Program-made: the position numbers and the translations under genes
Assembly (NCBI RefSeq): GCF_003286085.1
Contig: NW_020825307.1
Coordinates: 1 to 64,000, forward strand
From: Drosophila persimilis
Taxonomy: Eukaryota > Arthropoda > Insecta > Diptera > Drosophilidae
Length of the DNA: 64,000 bases
Direction: 5' to 3'
Notes under the pieces: generated by a model
Databases searched by the model: none
What the model was told of the DNA's origin: nothing
What the model saw: only the letters and a program-made list of their open reading frames with translations
Shown: positions 22,696 to 33,252 of the stretch, piece after piece
Numbering within the stretch: the stretch's first letter is position 1
How the letters are laid out: the number at the start of each line of letters is the position of its first letter

Positions 22696-23513
22696 TGTGG
22701 TATTCCTCCTCTAATTTGCGCGAAGCTCCAACAAAGTAAGTTCCATTATCGGAAAACTTTTTTTCTTCTTGAGAAAAATCTTCTAAGTGCAGCTAGAAAT
22801 GCATCTGAGGTAACATCGCTGACTACTCCCAAATGAATAGCCTTTGTCGCCATGCATACGAATACGGCAATATATCCCTTATAGGATTTCTGCCACCGGT
22901 TTTTAGAGCATCGTATGTGGTAAGGCCCGGCGAAGTCTACCTTTGTATTTGTAAACGGGTGCGACATTGTAGCTTTGTGTTTCGGCAGATTTCCCATAAT
23001 TTGTTCTGCAGTATTCTGTCGATACCTAGCTCAGGTGACACACTCTTTGAGTTTTTTCTTTAAGCAATTTCTTAGCCCAAATATCCAAAATTTTTGCTGG
23101 ATATAGTTTCGCGACAAATTAATTCCACCGTGCAATGTTTCTTTATGTGCGTTTTTGATAATTAAAGTCGTCAAGTGACACTTATATAAAATCAAAGGAT
23201 GTTTAACCTCAAATTCCGCGTTGGAGTTTTGCAATCTACCTCCAATCTAACAATCCATCTTTATCTAAGAACGGATTTAAGCTTAATAGTTTATTTTTGT
23301 TTCTATTTCCTTTTTATTAATTAGGCTATCTATTTCGGAACTGAATTGGATAGTTTGTTGTTGTTTTATTATTAATACATTGGCACTCTTAATCTCCTTC
23401 ACTGTCAAAAATGGAGGAAATTCCTTCTTTTTGGTTTTGATTTAAATAAGCCTCAATACATGTGCAATGATTCTTTCTAGTTTATGCCTAGACGAATATT
23501 TTTCTAATAATTC
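22696..23513 (-). pseudogene. pol: BEL-Ab integrase region (unit 1)
   Basis: Second BEL-A copy in tandem with BEL-Aa and in the same orientation. It encodes the same H2C2 finger and integrase core as 10362-10877, with a stop in the zinc-finger region near 23030 and a lost start motif. The stretch at 22846-22870 is the intact target (CATGCATACG) that errantivirus copy 2 occupies in unit 2. On the right it is cut by the Osv LTR at 23514. Confidence 0.85.
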
Positions 23514-24029
23514 TGTAACGAACCTAAAAGGTTTCGATACGATCCGTCCCCCGACTTATAATGAGCGCATTGCACCATACCCCACAACCAACGCCACCTC
23601 TCCGAACGCAGCCACCGATCAACACGCGCCAACTCCATAACGCTGACCAAAGACACCAGGTCACGCGGACTTTCCCCACTCCAGGCCAAGCCATCGGCCA
23701 AGTGCGGTCTTCCGGGTTCATCAACTGCGGAAAGATGACGCCGCGAAAATCTGCGACGATCACCAAGAACGGCAAAGTGCACCCCGACGCGGAAGTGCAT
23801 TTTCAAACCCGCAGACCCAGCCGTATTGCCCATAAAAAGACGACGACGAGAACCACGCAGCCGTTTCGTATGCACGACGAGAGACGCCCATTCTAGCCCC
23901 GATCCGCCCCTCTACGATAGGCCGCCCCCCGACGCCGCCCTTAAGGTTCCATCCAATTTCTACAAATTTCTTGTGGATTGACCCCTGGACGGTACTGAGC
24001 TTACCTCAGCCTGAAATAGGTCCATCACA
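23514..24029 (+). repeat. Osv 5' LTR, unit 1 (shortened)
   Basis: TGTAACGAACC to CATCACA (TG...CA), ending 2 bp before the primer binding site. Compared with 40703-41506 it lacks about 290 bp after CGACGACGAGAAC, including the AATAAA signal. Confidence 0.78.
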
Positions 24030-24031
24030 AG

Positions 24032-24049
24032 TGGCGCCCGAGCAGGGAC
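24032..24049 (+). promoter_or_regulatory. Osv primer binding site, unit 1
   Basis: TGGCGCCCGAGCAGGGAC is complementary, with one mismatch from memory, to the 3' end of tRNA-Lys(UUU). Repeated at 41509-41526. Confidence 0.8.
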
Positions 24050-24322
24050 CTAAGGGAACGTCAGCGAGGGTTTGTGGTATAAAACCCCACGGCCACTAGA
24101 GCAAGAACACAAGAGAACAACCCAAAGAAAACCCCGACCTCGCGCAATATCAACGGCAAGAGTTGCGCAACGAGCAGACGAAAGCGCGACACATCGACAG
24201 AGAAACGCGAACAGCGCCGTCACCCCGAGAAGAAATTCGAAGCGTCAGCCGCGAAGCTCGACACAGTGCCCTAGTGAAGGAAAAGCCAAGCGAAACAGCC
24301 AACTCGAGCAACAATCGGAGCG

Positions 24323-25216
24323 ATGGAATCCCATACAGAGGAACAGCCCAGTGGGTATTACCCTGGAGAATTCGTCGCCAACCCAGGGGTGAGTACCAGC
24401 TGGATGCACAAACGCCGCCGAGACGAGCTGGAGTCCTTCGCGGAGGAATTCGGATTCAGCCCCGAGGGTAACGTGGAAGATTTGCGGAGGAGTTTCGCCG
24501 AACTAGTCGCCGGGTCAGGTTGGCGGAGCTCGAGCGGCAGTACGCCAGATCGCCAGGACGAACCAGATCGCCACAGCCCGCCATGGCCCCACAGACGGTC
24601 ACTACTACAGTCACGCCGCACAGATGGCGGAACGGATCCGAAAGTGGGGAATTGATTCCGCACCAGCCGACTCCAGAGCGCCTCTTGGGCCGATTTCCGC
24701 CAGGAATTCCTAGCCTTTTTCCTGCCTCCCCGGTACTTCGAGCAATTGGAAGACCACATCAGGGACCGCAAACAAGCGGTGGGCGAACCGTTCAAGGACT
24801 TCGTCATCGAGCTCCGGTTGCTCATGCACCACGCCGGGTACGACGAAGCCAAGGAACTTAGCCGGATCTATGACAACACCCTCCCGGCGTACCAGCTGTA
24901 CGTGCGAAGACACGAACTGAGAAGCATCCAGGAACGAAGCGTACCAGCGATCCTCATCCCCCCTCGACAACCACCCAGGTACACGCGGCCAACGGCACAA
25001 CAAAACGAAAGCGGGACGAATCGGGCCCAATTCCGAGAACCTCACTGGAACACCTCGGAACCCGCACAGGAAACGGCACATAGAATGATCACCACCCCGC
25101 CAACCCACACGCAGCTTGTCGACGCTGCGGAGAAGCTGGACATGTTTCTCGCGACTGCACCAACCCATCGATCCTCTTCTGTTGGGAATGCGGCAGGCGC
25201 GGAACGCGCACCGTAG
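24323..25216 (+). pseudogene. gag: Osv gag, unit 1, frameshifted
   Basis: ATG at 24323 starts MESHTEEQPSGYYPGEFVAN; the frame is lost near 24500-24700 through indels and resumes at 24746-25216 with DHIRDRKQAVGEPFKDFVIE and LLMHHAGYDEA, a capsid-type region of Ty3/gypsy gag. A zinc-knuckle-like CWECG segment lies near 25180 in a shifted frame. Unit 2 differs by several indels, so neither copy is whole. Confidence 0.72.
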
Positions 25217-26490
25217 GATGTTTCCGCCGGTACCCGTCGGGAAACGACTCGCGTCCCCAGTTGACACGGGAACAGCAGGGCACGGCGCTCCCTCAGACAA
25301 CCAACTAAGAAACCCGCTACAAATACACGACGGCCGGATAATGGCGAGAGTGACCATCGGAGGACGGTGCACGAAAGCCACGGTCGACACCGGGGCGTCC
25401 CGAAGCTTCATTAACGCCGACCTCGCCCGCAAACTCGGCCGCGACAACGACCTGGGATCCGCATGTGTCCCGATACGCCTAGCCGACAGCTCGGCTCGCG
25501 AGATAACTCAGATCTTGCTAGCGCGCGTCAAACTAGACGAACAAGAGGTACGGATGCCACTCCTGGTACTACCCAATATGGGATGGGAAGCCATCATAGG
25601 GATGGATTTCCTGTGCGCCACTGAAACCACAATACAATGTGGCGCCACACGCCTCCATCTCCAAGGCCCCCAACGCCCCATCCCAAACACTCCGATTATC
25701 ACCGGCAGCCAAGTACACGCCCCCGGCCCCACGAACTCGAGACCTCCGCCGCCAACGAATTCCCCGCCACCACACGAGACAAGAGCACAAAGAACAAGGA
25801 ACACAGAACCCATGGCCACGACGAGGCACACCAGCCCCAGGCCCACTCCGAGAAACCCAAAACTAAGCAGAGCCACGAAAAAAGCGAGCCGGTCTCCAGA
25901 GGGCACCGACGCGGTTCCACCAACGAAGGGAAAGGAACCCAGGACGCAGCAACGACAGCCGCCACGCAGCAGCCAGACGCTCGAGGTACCACCTCCGACC
26001 GCCACCCTGGCCCACGAACGCGTCGACACCGCCCTCGACGCGAAGACGTCACCGGCCGACCCGCTACTCCCGCGTCCCCTCAGGCAGGAACCGGGAAAGG
26101 CGATCACTGCCACACGAGGCACCCACCGGAACTCCGAAGCACCTGGAGCCGACGCACCATCGATCGTCCCCGACATCCTGGATCGCCTCCCGGGCAACAC
26201 CTCGTACGGCGCCGGCATGCGGCCCAGCACCACGTCTGGGGCCATGTCGGTGAACTTCAACGCCCAAACTAGCCATTGGTCAAACGCTACGATCGCCATC
26301 GAGACCCGCACGTTCGTACATCACGCTGAGTACAACGTCGCGCAAGCACCCCCCAGGACACACACGAGCCCGCCGTCGTCGCCAGCATGAGCGAATGCAC
26401 TCGCGAAGTCGAACCACCAAGCGCATTCGACACAACGATCCTCCCCGAGAACCCCGATCACACTTACGACCCAGGAATCGACGACCCACC
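25116..26490 (+). pseudogene. pol: Osv protease and pol N-terminus, unit 1, interrupted by BEL-B LTR
   Basis: Open stretch 25116-26390 with aspartic protease motif ATVDTGASRSFINADLA (DTGAS codons at 25387-25401), the later protease strand AIIGMDFL, and then a long Pro/Arg/Thr-rich linker. The frame reaches the BEL-B insertion point soon after; RT and RNase H are found only beyond BEL-B in the right part of the window. The high GC content differs sharply from the neighbouring AT-rich elements. Confidence 0.75.
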
Positions 26491-27069
26491 TGTTCAGCCA
26501 CAGACATGTATTTAATGAATATTAGGAAGATACAGTTCAATCTCATACACAAATACTCATAAGTAAAATTGTCCATGTCACTTCATGTTAATGAATATGT
26601 GGACACGAAAAATACATTAGCAAGTAAGAATAGACAATAGCACTTGTAAACTCGAACCCACCAAAAGGGATCAAGTAATAAACTATTTACTTTATTGCTG
26701 CCAAGTACCTAAGTAAATGCACTGAAATATAACCCCCGCACAGAGTAAGTGTACCCAATCTAAAAATACACTCGCAAGGAGCCTGTGCGTTCCTTCCCAT
26801 AGAATAAGAATACCACTGCTAGCTATATAAGGAGATGCATTTGTTCAATAAAAATCAGTATCAGAAACAGTACCATAGCTGCCTGTCACTTATCTTCCAT
26901 CGCAATCATCAGAGGCTGTCGCTGTGTCTTCAGATCCTCCCTTACGCACCATAGGATACCCACTCCGCAGTCCAACTGGTTCAAGTTCTAGTTGCGACGA
27001 CCAAACTGTAGACGGTTTATGTACCGTATGCAACCCAGCTTCCTACACACACACACACACACATTAACA
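26491..27069 (+). repeat. BEL-B 5' LTR, unit 1 (579 bp)
   Basis: TGTTCAGCCACAG to CACATTAACA, with a (CA)n run just before the end and a TATATAAG box near 26830. Preceded by CCACC, the 5-bp target duplication seen in full around the unit 2 copy. Confidence 0.88.
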
Positions 27070-27483
27070 TTTGGTGACCCCGACCTTGGTCATCCTTTCA
27101 AACTGTCTAACAAGCTACAGTGAAAGGATTCGATCTGGGCATCAGATTGAAGCAGTCAACAGGACATCTTCAATAAAAATTTGGCATCAGGCCATACACT
27201 TACGGTAGCATCTCCTACCAATAAGTATCACTTTGGCAAATCTGACATATTCAGGTTATCAGCCAACAGAAAAACAGCTATAGAATTCGATAACCACCAA
27301 GGTAATCAATTTTTGTTGTTCCGTGCGTTCCATAAATTGGAAACAGCACAAATCTATCCATCCAACACATCACCTGTACTATTACCTTTCTGACCAACAA
27401 CGGTTGCGATTCGGAGCGTATCCAGCTGCAAAGCAAATAAAACACTCCCAAGGGTCAAAAAGTAATAAGTACAAACAGATAGA
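27070..27483 (+). other. BEL-B leader with primer binding site, unit 1
   Basis: TGGTGACCCCGAC at 27072 matches, from memory, the 3' end of tRNA-Trp for 13 nt. The rest is a 5' untranslated leader before gag. Small ORFs here (27181-27393, 27323-27715) look incidental. Confidence 0.65.
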
Positions 27484-27952
27484 ATGGATACACATATGGA
27501 GGCAGAAGCTGCCGCTACAATGGCAATGGATGCGCAGCAAGAGATTGGTGAGGAAATATCGAGGTGCATTCGGAACTTTAAAAAAGATTCCCAAGAACGA
27601 AAGCAAACGGCCTCTTATTTTCAAGCCAAAATATCAGCACTCGAAAATGCGTGGAATCGCTTCAACAAAAACGACTCCAAACTTCGCGATACAGACAAAA
27701 CGGATGAATACGTAAAATTCCGTGAAGACTTACGTACATCATGTAAGCAACACATTACGATCTTTACCGAATGCATGGATAAGCTATCACAGACGTCTAG
27801 TGCTCGTGGGGAACGTCAAATCGTCTTTAAAGAAAAGCATGAGAATCCTCCAGTAGATCCCAAAGAAAGCGGTCTGATCCAGCAGCCCTCGAAGGATTAC
27901 AGCAAACTGCTTTCACTATGTCGCCGACAAAAGGCCATAGTAGAGTCCGTTA
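27484..27952 (+). pseudogene. gag: BEL-B gag, unit 1, cut by the duplication breakpoint
   Basis: Same protein as at 44967 for its first 155 or so residues (MDTHMEAEAAATMAMDAQQE...), then broken at GTCCGTTA, where sequence jumps to the minus-strand BEL-Aa RT. The last residues of the open frame are read from BEL-A sequence. Confidence 0.88.
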
Positions 27953-28561
27953 TTTTTAATGTTTTATTATAGCTGAGCTTTCTTTCTAAACTGTAAAATC
28001 GCGCTATAGCTTGGGGTTTTGAATCTTCTAGATCCTTTTCTTTTTTAAATGGTATTGTAACCACATACCTACCATTCTCATCTCTTCTTGTTGTTTCCAA
28101 GAAATGCTCCTCGAACACATCTTCTTCTACGCCATTCTTTTCACTTTCCAATTCCCAGAACAGTTCTAAGTCCCCAACTTCAATTGTCGCCACAATATAT
28201 TTATCACCTTTTGACTTGGTGCAATCGGATATAATCCATCCGAATTCTGTATTTTGTCCAAGTAGTCCGTCTATTTTTACTACTCCGTCTTTTAAAATAT
28301 GGGTATACAAATCTATCATAATTATTACATCTACCCTACTTGGCTTGTTAAAGTTAGCGGCTGCCAACAGATAATCTTGCCACTTAGTTTTGTCAATATT
28401 GGACGACTTTAATGGTAAAGCTTTAATCAGTTTTGGAAGAATAATTGCATCAATATTTAGAGGACCTTTATTATATTCACGAGTTTTCGCCGATAAAGTA
28501 ACTTTGTACTTTGAAGTGCAAGAGTCTGTAGATGACACTCACCTTACCTAGGTGTTCGCTC
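27953..28561 (-). pseudogene. pol: BEL-Aa RT N-terminus and protease-downstream region, unit 2
   Basis: Minus-strand open stretch to 28538. It encodes TSKYKVTLSAKTREYNKGPL, AAANFNKPSRVDVIIMIDLY and GLLGQNTEFGWIISDC without the DINE interruption present in unit 1. It shows the ancestral BEL-A sequence across the point where D2-D3 sit in unit 1. Confidence 0.87.
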
Positions 28562-29543
28562 TTTTTATACCCGATACTCAAAATGAGTATTGGGGTATAT
28601 TAGATTTGTGGTGAAAATGGATGTGTGTAACGTCCAGAAGTAATCGTTTCCGACCCCATAAAGTATATATATTCTTGATCTGCATCAATAGCTGAGTCGA
28701 TTGAGTACTGTCTGTCCGTCCCCTTCAGCGCCTAGTGCTCAAAGACTATAAGAGCTAGAGCAAGGATGTTTTGGATCCAGACTTCTGTGATATGTCACTG
28801 CTACAAAAATATTTTTTAAAACTTCTCCCCGCCCACTTCCGCTCCCACAGATCGTATAATTATTATTGCCAGAATCAAGAAAACAATTTCATTCTTTCTC
28901 GCTCTATCTCTCTCTAACACACAGGTTTCATGGTCGGTTTTGCCAATTGCAAAATATGAGTTCAAGGATCTCAGAACCTATTAGAGCCAGAGCAACCAAA
29001 TTTGGTATCCACACTCTTGTGATATCGGACCTTGACCGTTTCGTGTCCAAATTTCGCCACACCCACTTACGCCCCCGCAAAGGACGAAAATCTGGGGCAT
29101 CTACAAATCTCAGAGAGTATTAAGGCTAGAGTAACTACATTTGGTATCCGCACTCCTGTTAGACCTCACTATAAAACGTATATCTCAAAATTTCGCCTTG
29201 CCCCATTCCGCCCCCACAAAGGACGAAAATCTGTTGCATCCACAATATTGCAGATTTGAGAAAACTAAAAACGCAGAATCATAGATAATGACCATATCTA
29301 TTAGATTGCTGAATCTGGATCAGATCAGACCATTTTTTTAGCCAAAAGGAACAAATCAATTTGCAGTGGCTACGCAGCGACCGACGTCACGCTCAGACTG
29401 ATTTTCTGTCTCTCTCGCACGCACTCTTTGTCGTGTCGTTAAATATTAGCGGCGTCTGCCGGAGGAGAGCCATACTGACATAGTATCGGGTATAACCTTA
29501 GAGTTGCGGTGTCCGCAGCAACTCACAACGTTCCCCCTCGTTT
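28562..29543 (+). mobile_element. DINE-1 copy D5 (mosaic)
   Basis: Left half matches D4 (reduced GTCY core, same internal deletion); right half matches D3 (GACATAGTATCGGGTATAACCTTAG and the junction CTCGTTTAAAGTTAGGGTC). The mosaic suggests exchange between D3 and D4. Confidence 0.85.
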
Positions 29544-29755
29544 AAAGTTAGGGTCTGCCAACAGATAATCTTGCCACTTAGCTTTGTCAATATTGAACGA
29601 CTTTAATGGTAAAGCTTTAATCAGTTTTGGAAGAATAATTGCATCAATATTTAGAGGACCTTTATTATAATCACGAGTTTTCGCCGATAAAGTAACTTTG
29701 TACTTTGAAGTGCAAGAGTCTGTAGATGACACACACCTTACCTAGGTGTTCGCTC
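29544..29755 (-). pseudogene. BEL-Aa protease-downstream fragment, repeated
   Basis: Near-identical to 20293-20504. It duplicates the part of 27953-28561 nearest D5, so unit 2 has this BEL-A segment twice in tandem, each followed by a DINE-1. Confidence 0.84.
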
Positions 29756-30741
29756 TTTTTATACCCGATACTCAAAATGAGTATTGGGGTATATTAGATT
29801 TGTGGTGAAAATGGATGTGTGTAACGTCCAGAAGTAATCGTTTCCGACCCCATAAAGTATATATATTCTTGATCTGCATCAATAGCTGAGTCGATTGAGT
29901 ACTGTCTGTCCGTCCCCTTCAGCGCCTAGTGCTCAAAGACTATAAGAGCTAGAGCAAGGATGTTTTGGATCCAGACTTCTGTGATATGTCACTGCTACAA
30001 AAATATTTTTTAAAACTTCTCCCCGCCCACTTCCGCTCCCACAGATCGTATAATTATTATAGCCAGAATCAAGAAAACAATTTCATTCTTTCTCGCTCTA
30101 TCTCTCTCTAACACACAGGTTTCATGGTCGGTTTTGCCAATTGCAAAATATGAGTTCAAGGATCTCAGAACCTATTAGAGCCAGAGCAACCAAATTTGGT
30201 ATCCACACTCTTGTGATATCGGACCTTGACCGTTTCGTGTCCAAATTTCGCCACACCCACTTACGCCCCCGCAAAGGACGAAAATCTGGGGAATCTACAA
30301 ATCTCAGAGAGTATTAAGGCTAGAGTAACTACATTTGGTATCCGCACTCCTGTTAGACCTCACTATAAAACGTATATCTCAAAATTTCGCCTTGCCCCAT
30401 TCCGCCCCCACAAAGGACGAAAATCTGTTGCATCCACAATATTGCAGATTTGAGAAAACTAAAAACGCAGAATCATAGATAATGACCATATCTATTAGAT
30501 TGCTGAATCTGGATCAGATCAGACCATTTTTTTAGCCAAAAGGAACAAATCAATTTGCAGTGGCTACGCAGCGACCGACGTCACGCTCAGACTGATTTTC
30601 TGTCTCTCTCGCACGCACTCTTTGTCGTGTCGTTAAATATTAGCGGCGTCTGCCGGAGGAGAGCCATACTGAAAGAGAGCTATACGGGTATAAATGTAGA
30701 GTTGCGGTCTCCGCAGCAACTCACAGCATTCCCCCTCGTTT
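29756..30741 (+). mobile_element. DINE-1 copy D6 (mosaic)
   Basis: Left part like D4, a middle segment (TTTTTTTAGCCAAAAGGAAC...GCGACCGACG) like D3, right end again like D4 (GAAAGAGAGCTATACGGG). Confidence 0.85.
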
Positions 30742-31971
30742 TCGTACTAAGTTTCATATTTGCGCAGCTTCTTCTGAAATTATGGTTCATTGCGAACCAC
30801 AATCAATGAGAGCTCTAAGGTTTTGATAGCCACCATTCCTTGACCTTACTTTTATAAGTGCTGTGGCTATGAACGCTTGTTCTTTTGTCAAGCAAGTGTT
30901 AACATTTTCCCTCTTTTCCAAGGGAATATGGAGCATCGTAAGATGAGGTTTTTTACAAATCCCACATAAAATTTCAGATACGCATTACATATCATGCCTA
31001 CATCATTTTGTGCAAATCCGCTGGCCTCTATCTATCGGACTCATTCCCTTAAACTTATAGAAGTGAATTATGGTATGTCCTGCCATTTTACATAGCGGAC
31101 AATTTTCTTTTGTTTTACAATATTGCACTACTTTTTTCAACGGTTTCCACTCGTTATCCTGCGACGTGTAAAGAGACATGTACCGTTGTTCTAAAAATTC
31201 CATTACATCTGGCAATGCTTGGATCTCTTTTGTCCTTTTTATTTGACTTTCATATAATTGGAAGGTATCTTTGTTGAACTTTTTCAACTTTTGATGTGAT
31301 TTTCGCGCACATAATCACATCAACTTCTTCTGTTAATTGTGACTTTAATTTGATTAAATGTATTGAGTCATTGCTAGCATTGGTAAGTCTAGTAAACGAT
31401 TCAGCTGATCCGAAAAAAATTTTCGTTTATTTTCATACCGCTTGGTCAGCAATTCCCAAGCGGTATTATAATTCTCCAGCGGCCCAGTTAAAAGGTGAGC
31501 TACCATCATACTCCGTGCCTCAACCTTTATCGCGATTTTCAAATAATTGAATTTGAGAGGTGTACTTAGATTATCTCTGTTATGAATTAATTCACAAAAT
31601 ATTTGTGAAAAGCCGTCCCTTTTTTCTTCTTCTTTTTTTATAGTTTCCCCGTTAGTATCCATGCTGTTTCCCTCAGCTACGGTTTGCATCCTAACTTCTA
31701 GGTTGCTTAACATGCTTTGAATATCAAAGTCCAACTCGACGATCTGCTCGTTGAACCTGTCGTTTGTTTCATAGCTATGATAAAACTCCTTAATTTTTGA
31801 GCTCAGTCTTTTACAGAGGAAGTCAATGTTTTCCTTTCTCAGTCTACACTCTCCCAGTTTATCCTGATCAAACCCCTGCATGGTTTGCTCTAAATACATC
31901 TTCAGGTTTTCCACTATTCTGTCGACATTATTTTTATTTATTTTTATTTTATTTATTTTATTTATTTTTTT
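30742..31971 (-). pseudogene. gag: BEL-Aa gag, unit 2, broken
   Basis: Duplicate of 21491-22695. It retains a block near 31795-31825 (FLCKRLSSKI) missing in unit 1, so the N-terminal stretch 31354-31914 is longer here. The zinc knuckle region at 31003-31287 is in a separate frame. As in unit 1 it abuts BEL-Ab integrase through an A-rich junction. Confidence 0.83.
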
Positions 31972-32128
31972 TGTGGTATTCCTCCTCTAATTTGCGCGAA
32001 GCTCCAACAAAGTAAGTTCCATTATCGGAAAACTTTTTCTCTTCTTGAGAAAAATCTTCTAAGTGCAGCTAGAAATGCATCTGAGGTAACATCGCTGACT
32101 ACTCCCAAATGAATAGCCTTTGTCGCCA
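31972..32128 (-). pseudogene. pol: BEL-Ab integrase, unit 2, left part
   Basis: Continues at 40046 after the errantivirus. Together the two parts match 22696-23513. Confidence 0.85.
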
Positions 32129-32132
32129 TGCA
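32129..32132 (+). repeat. Target-site duplication TGCA, left of errantivirus copy 2
   Basis: TGCA precedes the 5' LTR and follows the 3' LTR (40042-40045). Unit 1 shows a single TGCA at the empty site. Confidence 0.93.
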
Positions 32133-32663
32133 AGTTAACGTACCCAATTCAATCGAGCTCTTGTACGAGTTGTAAACAATCTTTGGCTTTCCAAGACGAA
32201 AACAATTTCAATCTTGGGCCTCCGCCTAATTGATTTCTAAGATATACAATCTCAAGGGCTCCCGCCGCAATCCCAATCTTTGACACTCGCCTTAATGGAA
32301 AACCAATGTTTGCCCACACACGGCTTCTCATAAACAATCTGACTCCCGGCTTTCTGCAGATCCTGCACTTTAGGTCTTTTACAGTTCTCTCTTTGGATGA
32401 CGAAATCCAATACTCGGGATGGCGAAATCAATTGAAATGTTTATAGAAAAACTATTCCCGAAAGGGATCAACGATGCAAAGATCAGAAAGTTCAAGTCAG
32501 TCTTGATCCAGAAGCGACACCGCAAAGTCGAGCCAAAAATTAAGATCGCGCAATCCCTTTGCCCGGAATCCTTTGTGACCCTCTACTTAAATCTATATCA
32601 GTGAAGTTATAAGTAAAATAAAAACTTTTTAAAAACACAATCCGCTACCGCAGTTATTTAATT
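32133..32663 (+). repeat. 5' LTR of errantivirus copy 2 (531 bp)
   Basis: AGTTAACGTACCC to TTTAATT. The last T overlaps the primer binding site. Confidence 0.94.
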
Positions 32664-32680
32664 GGCGCCCAACGTGGGGC
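32663..32680 (+). promoter_or_regulatory. Errantivirus primer binding site
   Basis: TGGCGCCCAACGTGGGGC is complementary, from memory, to the 18 nt at the 3' end of Drosophila tRNA-Lys(CUU). gypsy itself also uses tRNA-Lys. Confidence 0.85.
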
Positions 32681-33252
32681 GACGTTGTATAAAAAGCACC
32701 GAATAATAAAAGTGTTGCGTCGCGCCGAAACCCGAAGGACAATTAATTAATGGAATAAATCCTTCAAATTTAAAAACGCGGAGTGACTGTGAGATATAAT
32801 ATAAGAAAAAGTGAGATAAAAAGGAAACAAACCGGAGCTTAGGGTGTGCAAAAATAAATACAATATACAATACAAATACAAATACAAATACAATACAAAA
32901 TACAAATAAATACAAAAGCTAATCAAGACAATTCAAAAATACAAAATACCCAAAAAAACCAAAGTTTTTAAACAAAACCAACCAAAACAAAACACAAAGA
33001 AAGTGAAACTATCAGCTAAACCAAAGAAGGAAGACTCCAGAAGACCCAGTTAAACAAAGAAATTTAAGAAGGAAGACCCGTTCGAAGACCTGTCAGCCAA
33101 ATCAAGAAGAAAGACCCGTTCGAAGATCTGTCAGTCATACTAAGAAGGATGACCCCTACCGGATAGTTCGTGAGCAAAAGTTGTATTAATAAATATATAA
33201 GTTCAATTAGGTTATATTAGATTATAAAAACAAACATATAAGAAAAATTAAG
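32681..33252 (+). other. Errantivirus copy 2 leader
   Basis: About 570 bp of A-rich untranslated leader. It has a run of TACAAA/TACAAT units (about 32866-32925) and two copies of a GAAGACCCGTTCGAAGA-CTGTCAG unit (about 33070-33140), where copy 1 has one. No Su(Hw)-type insulator motif was seen. Confidence 0.7.

Larger units (their letters stand above)
23514..26490 (+). mobile_element. Osv element (Osvaldo-type Ty3/gypsy), unit 1, cut by BEL-B
   Basis: GC-rich LTR retroelement: 5' LTR, tRNA-Lys-type primer site, gag, then protease region of pol. It inserted in BEL-Ab after TAATAATTC and was itself split by BEL-B at 26491. The identical junction with BEL-Ab at 40703 shows that both Osv copies derive from one insertion followed by duplication. 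The missing pol part lies at 52060-53426 and 57138-58320. Confidence 0.8.
17813..27949. repeat. Segmental tandem duplication, unit 1
   Basis: Starts inside BEL-Aa RT and runs through D2-D4, BEL-Aa gag, BEL-Ab integrase, Osv, and the BEL-B 5' LTR and gag. The same series repeats in the same order and orientation from 27950. Unit 1 alone carries D2, the 18994-19149 spacer and intact D3; unit 2 alone carries errantivirus copy 2. Confidence 0.88.

Noticed and set aside
24358..25447. Minus-strand ORFs of 164 and 245 codons opposite Osv gag
   Set aside because: Shadows in GC-rich sequence; the plus-strand frame carries the recognisable gag and protease motifs.
25508..26311. Long minus-strand ORF of 267 codons opposite Osv pol
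   Set aside because: Antisense shadow of the GC-rich, Pro/Arg-rich linker; no domain and low-complexity composition.
32681..33252. gypsy-type Su(Hw) insulator in the errantivirus leader
   Set aside because: No cluster of the TTGCATACC-type core seen by eye in the leader.
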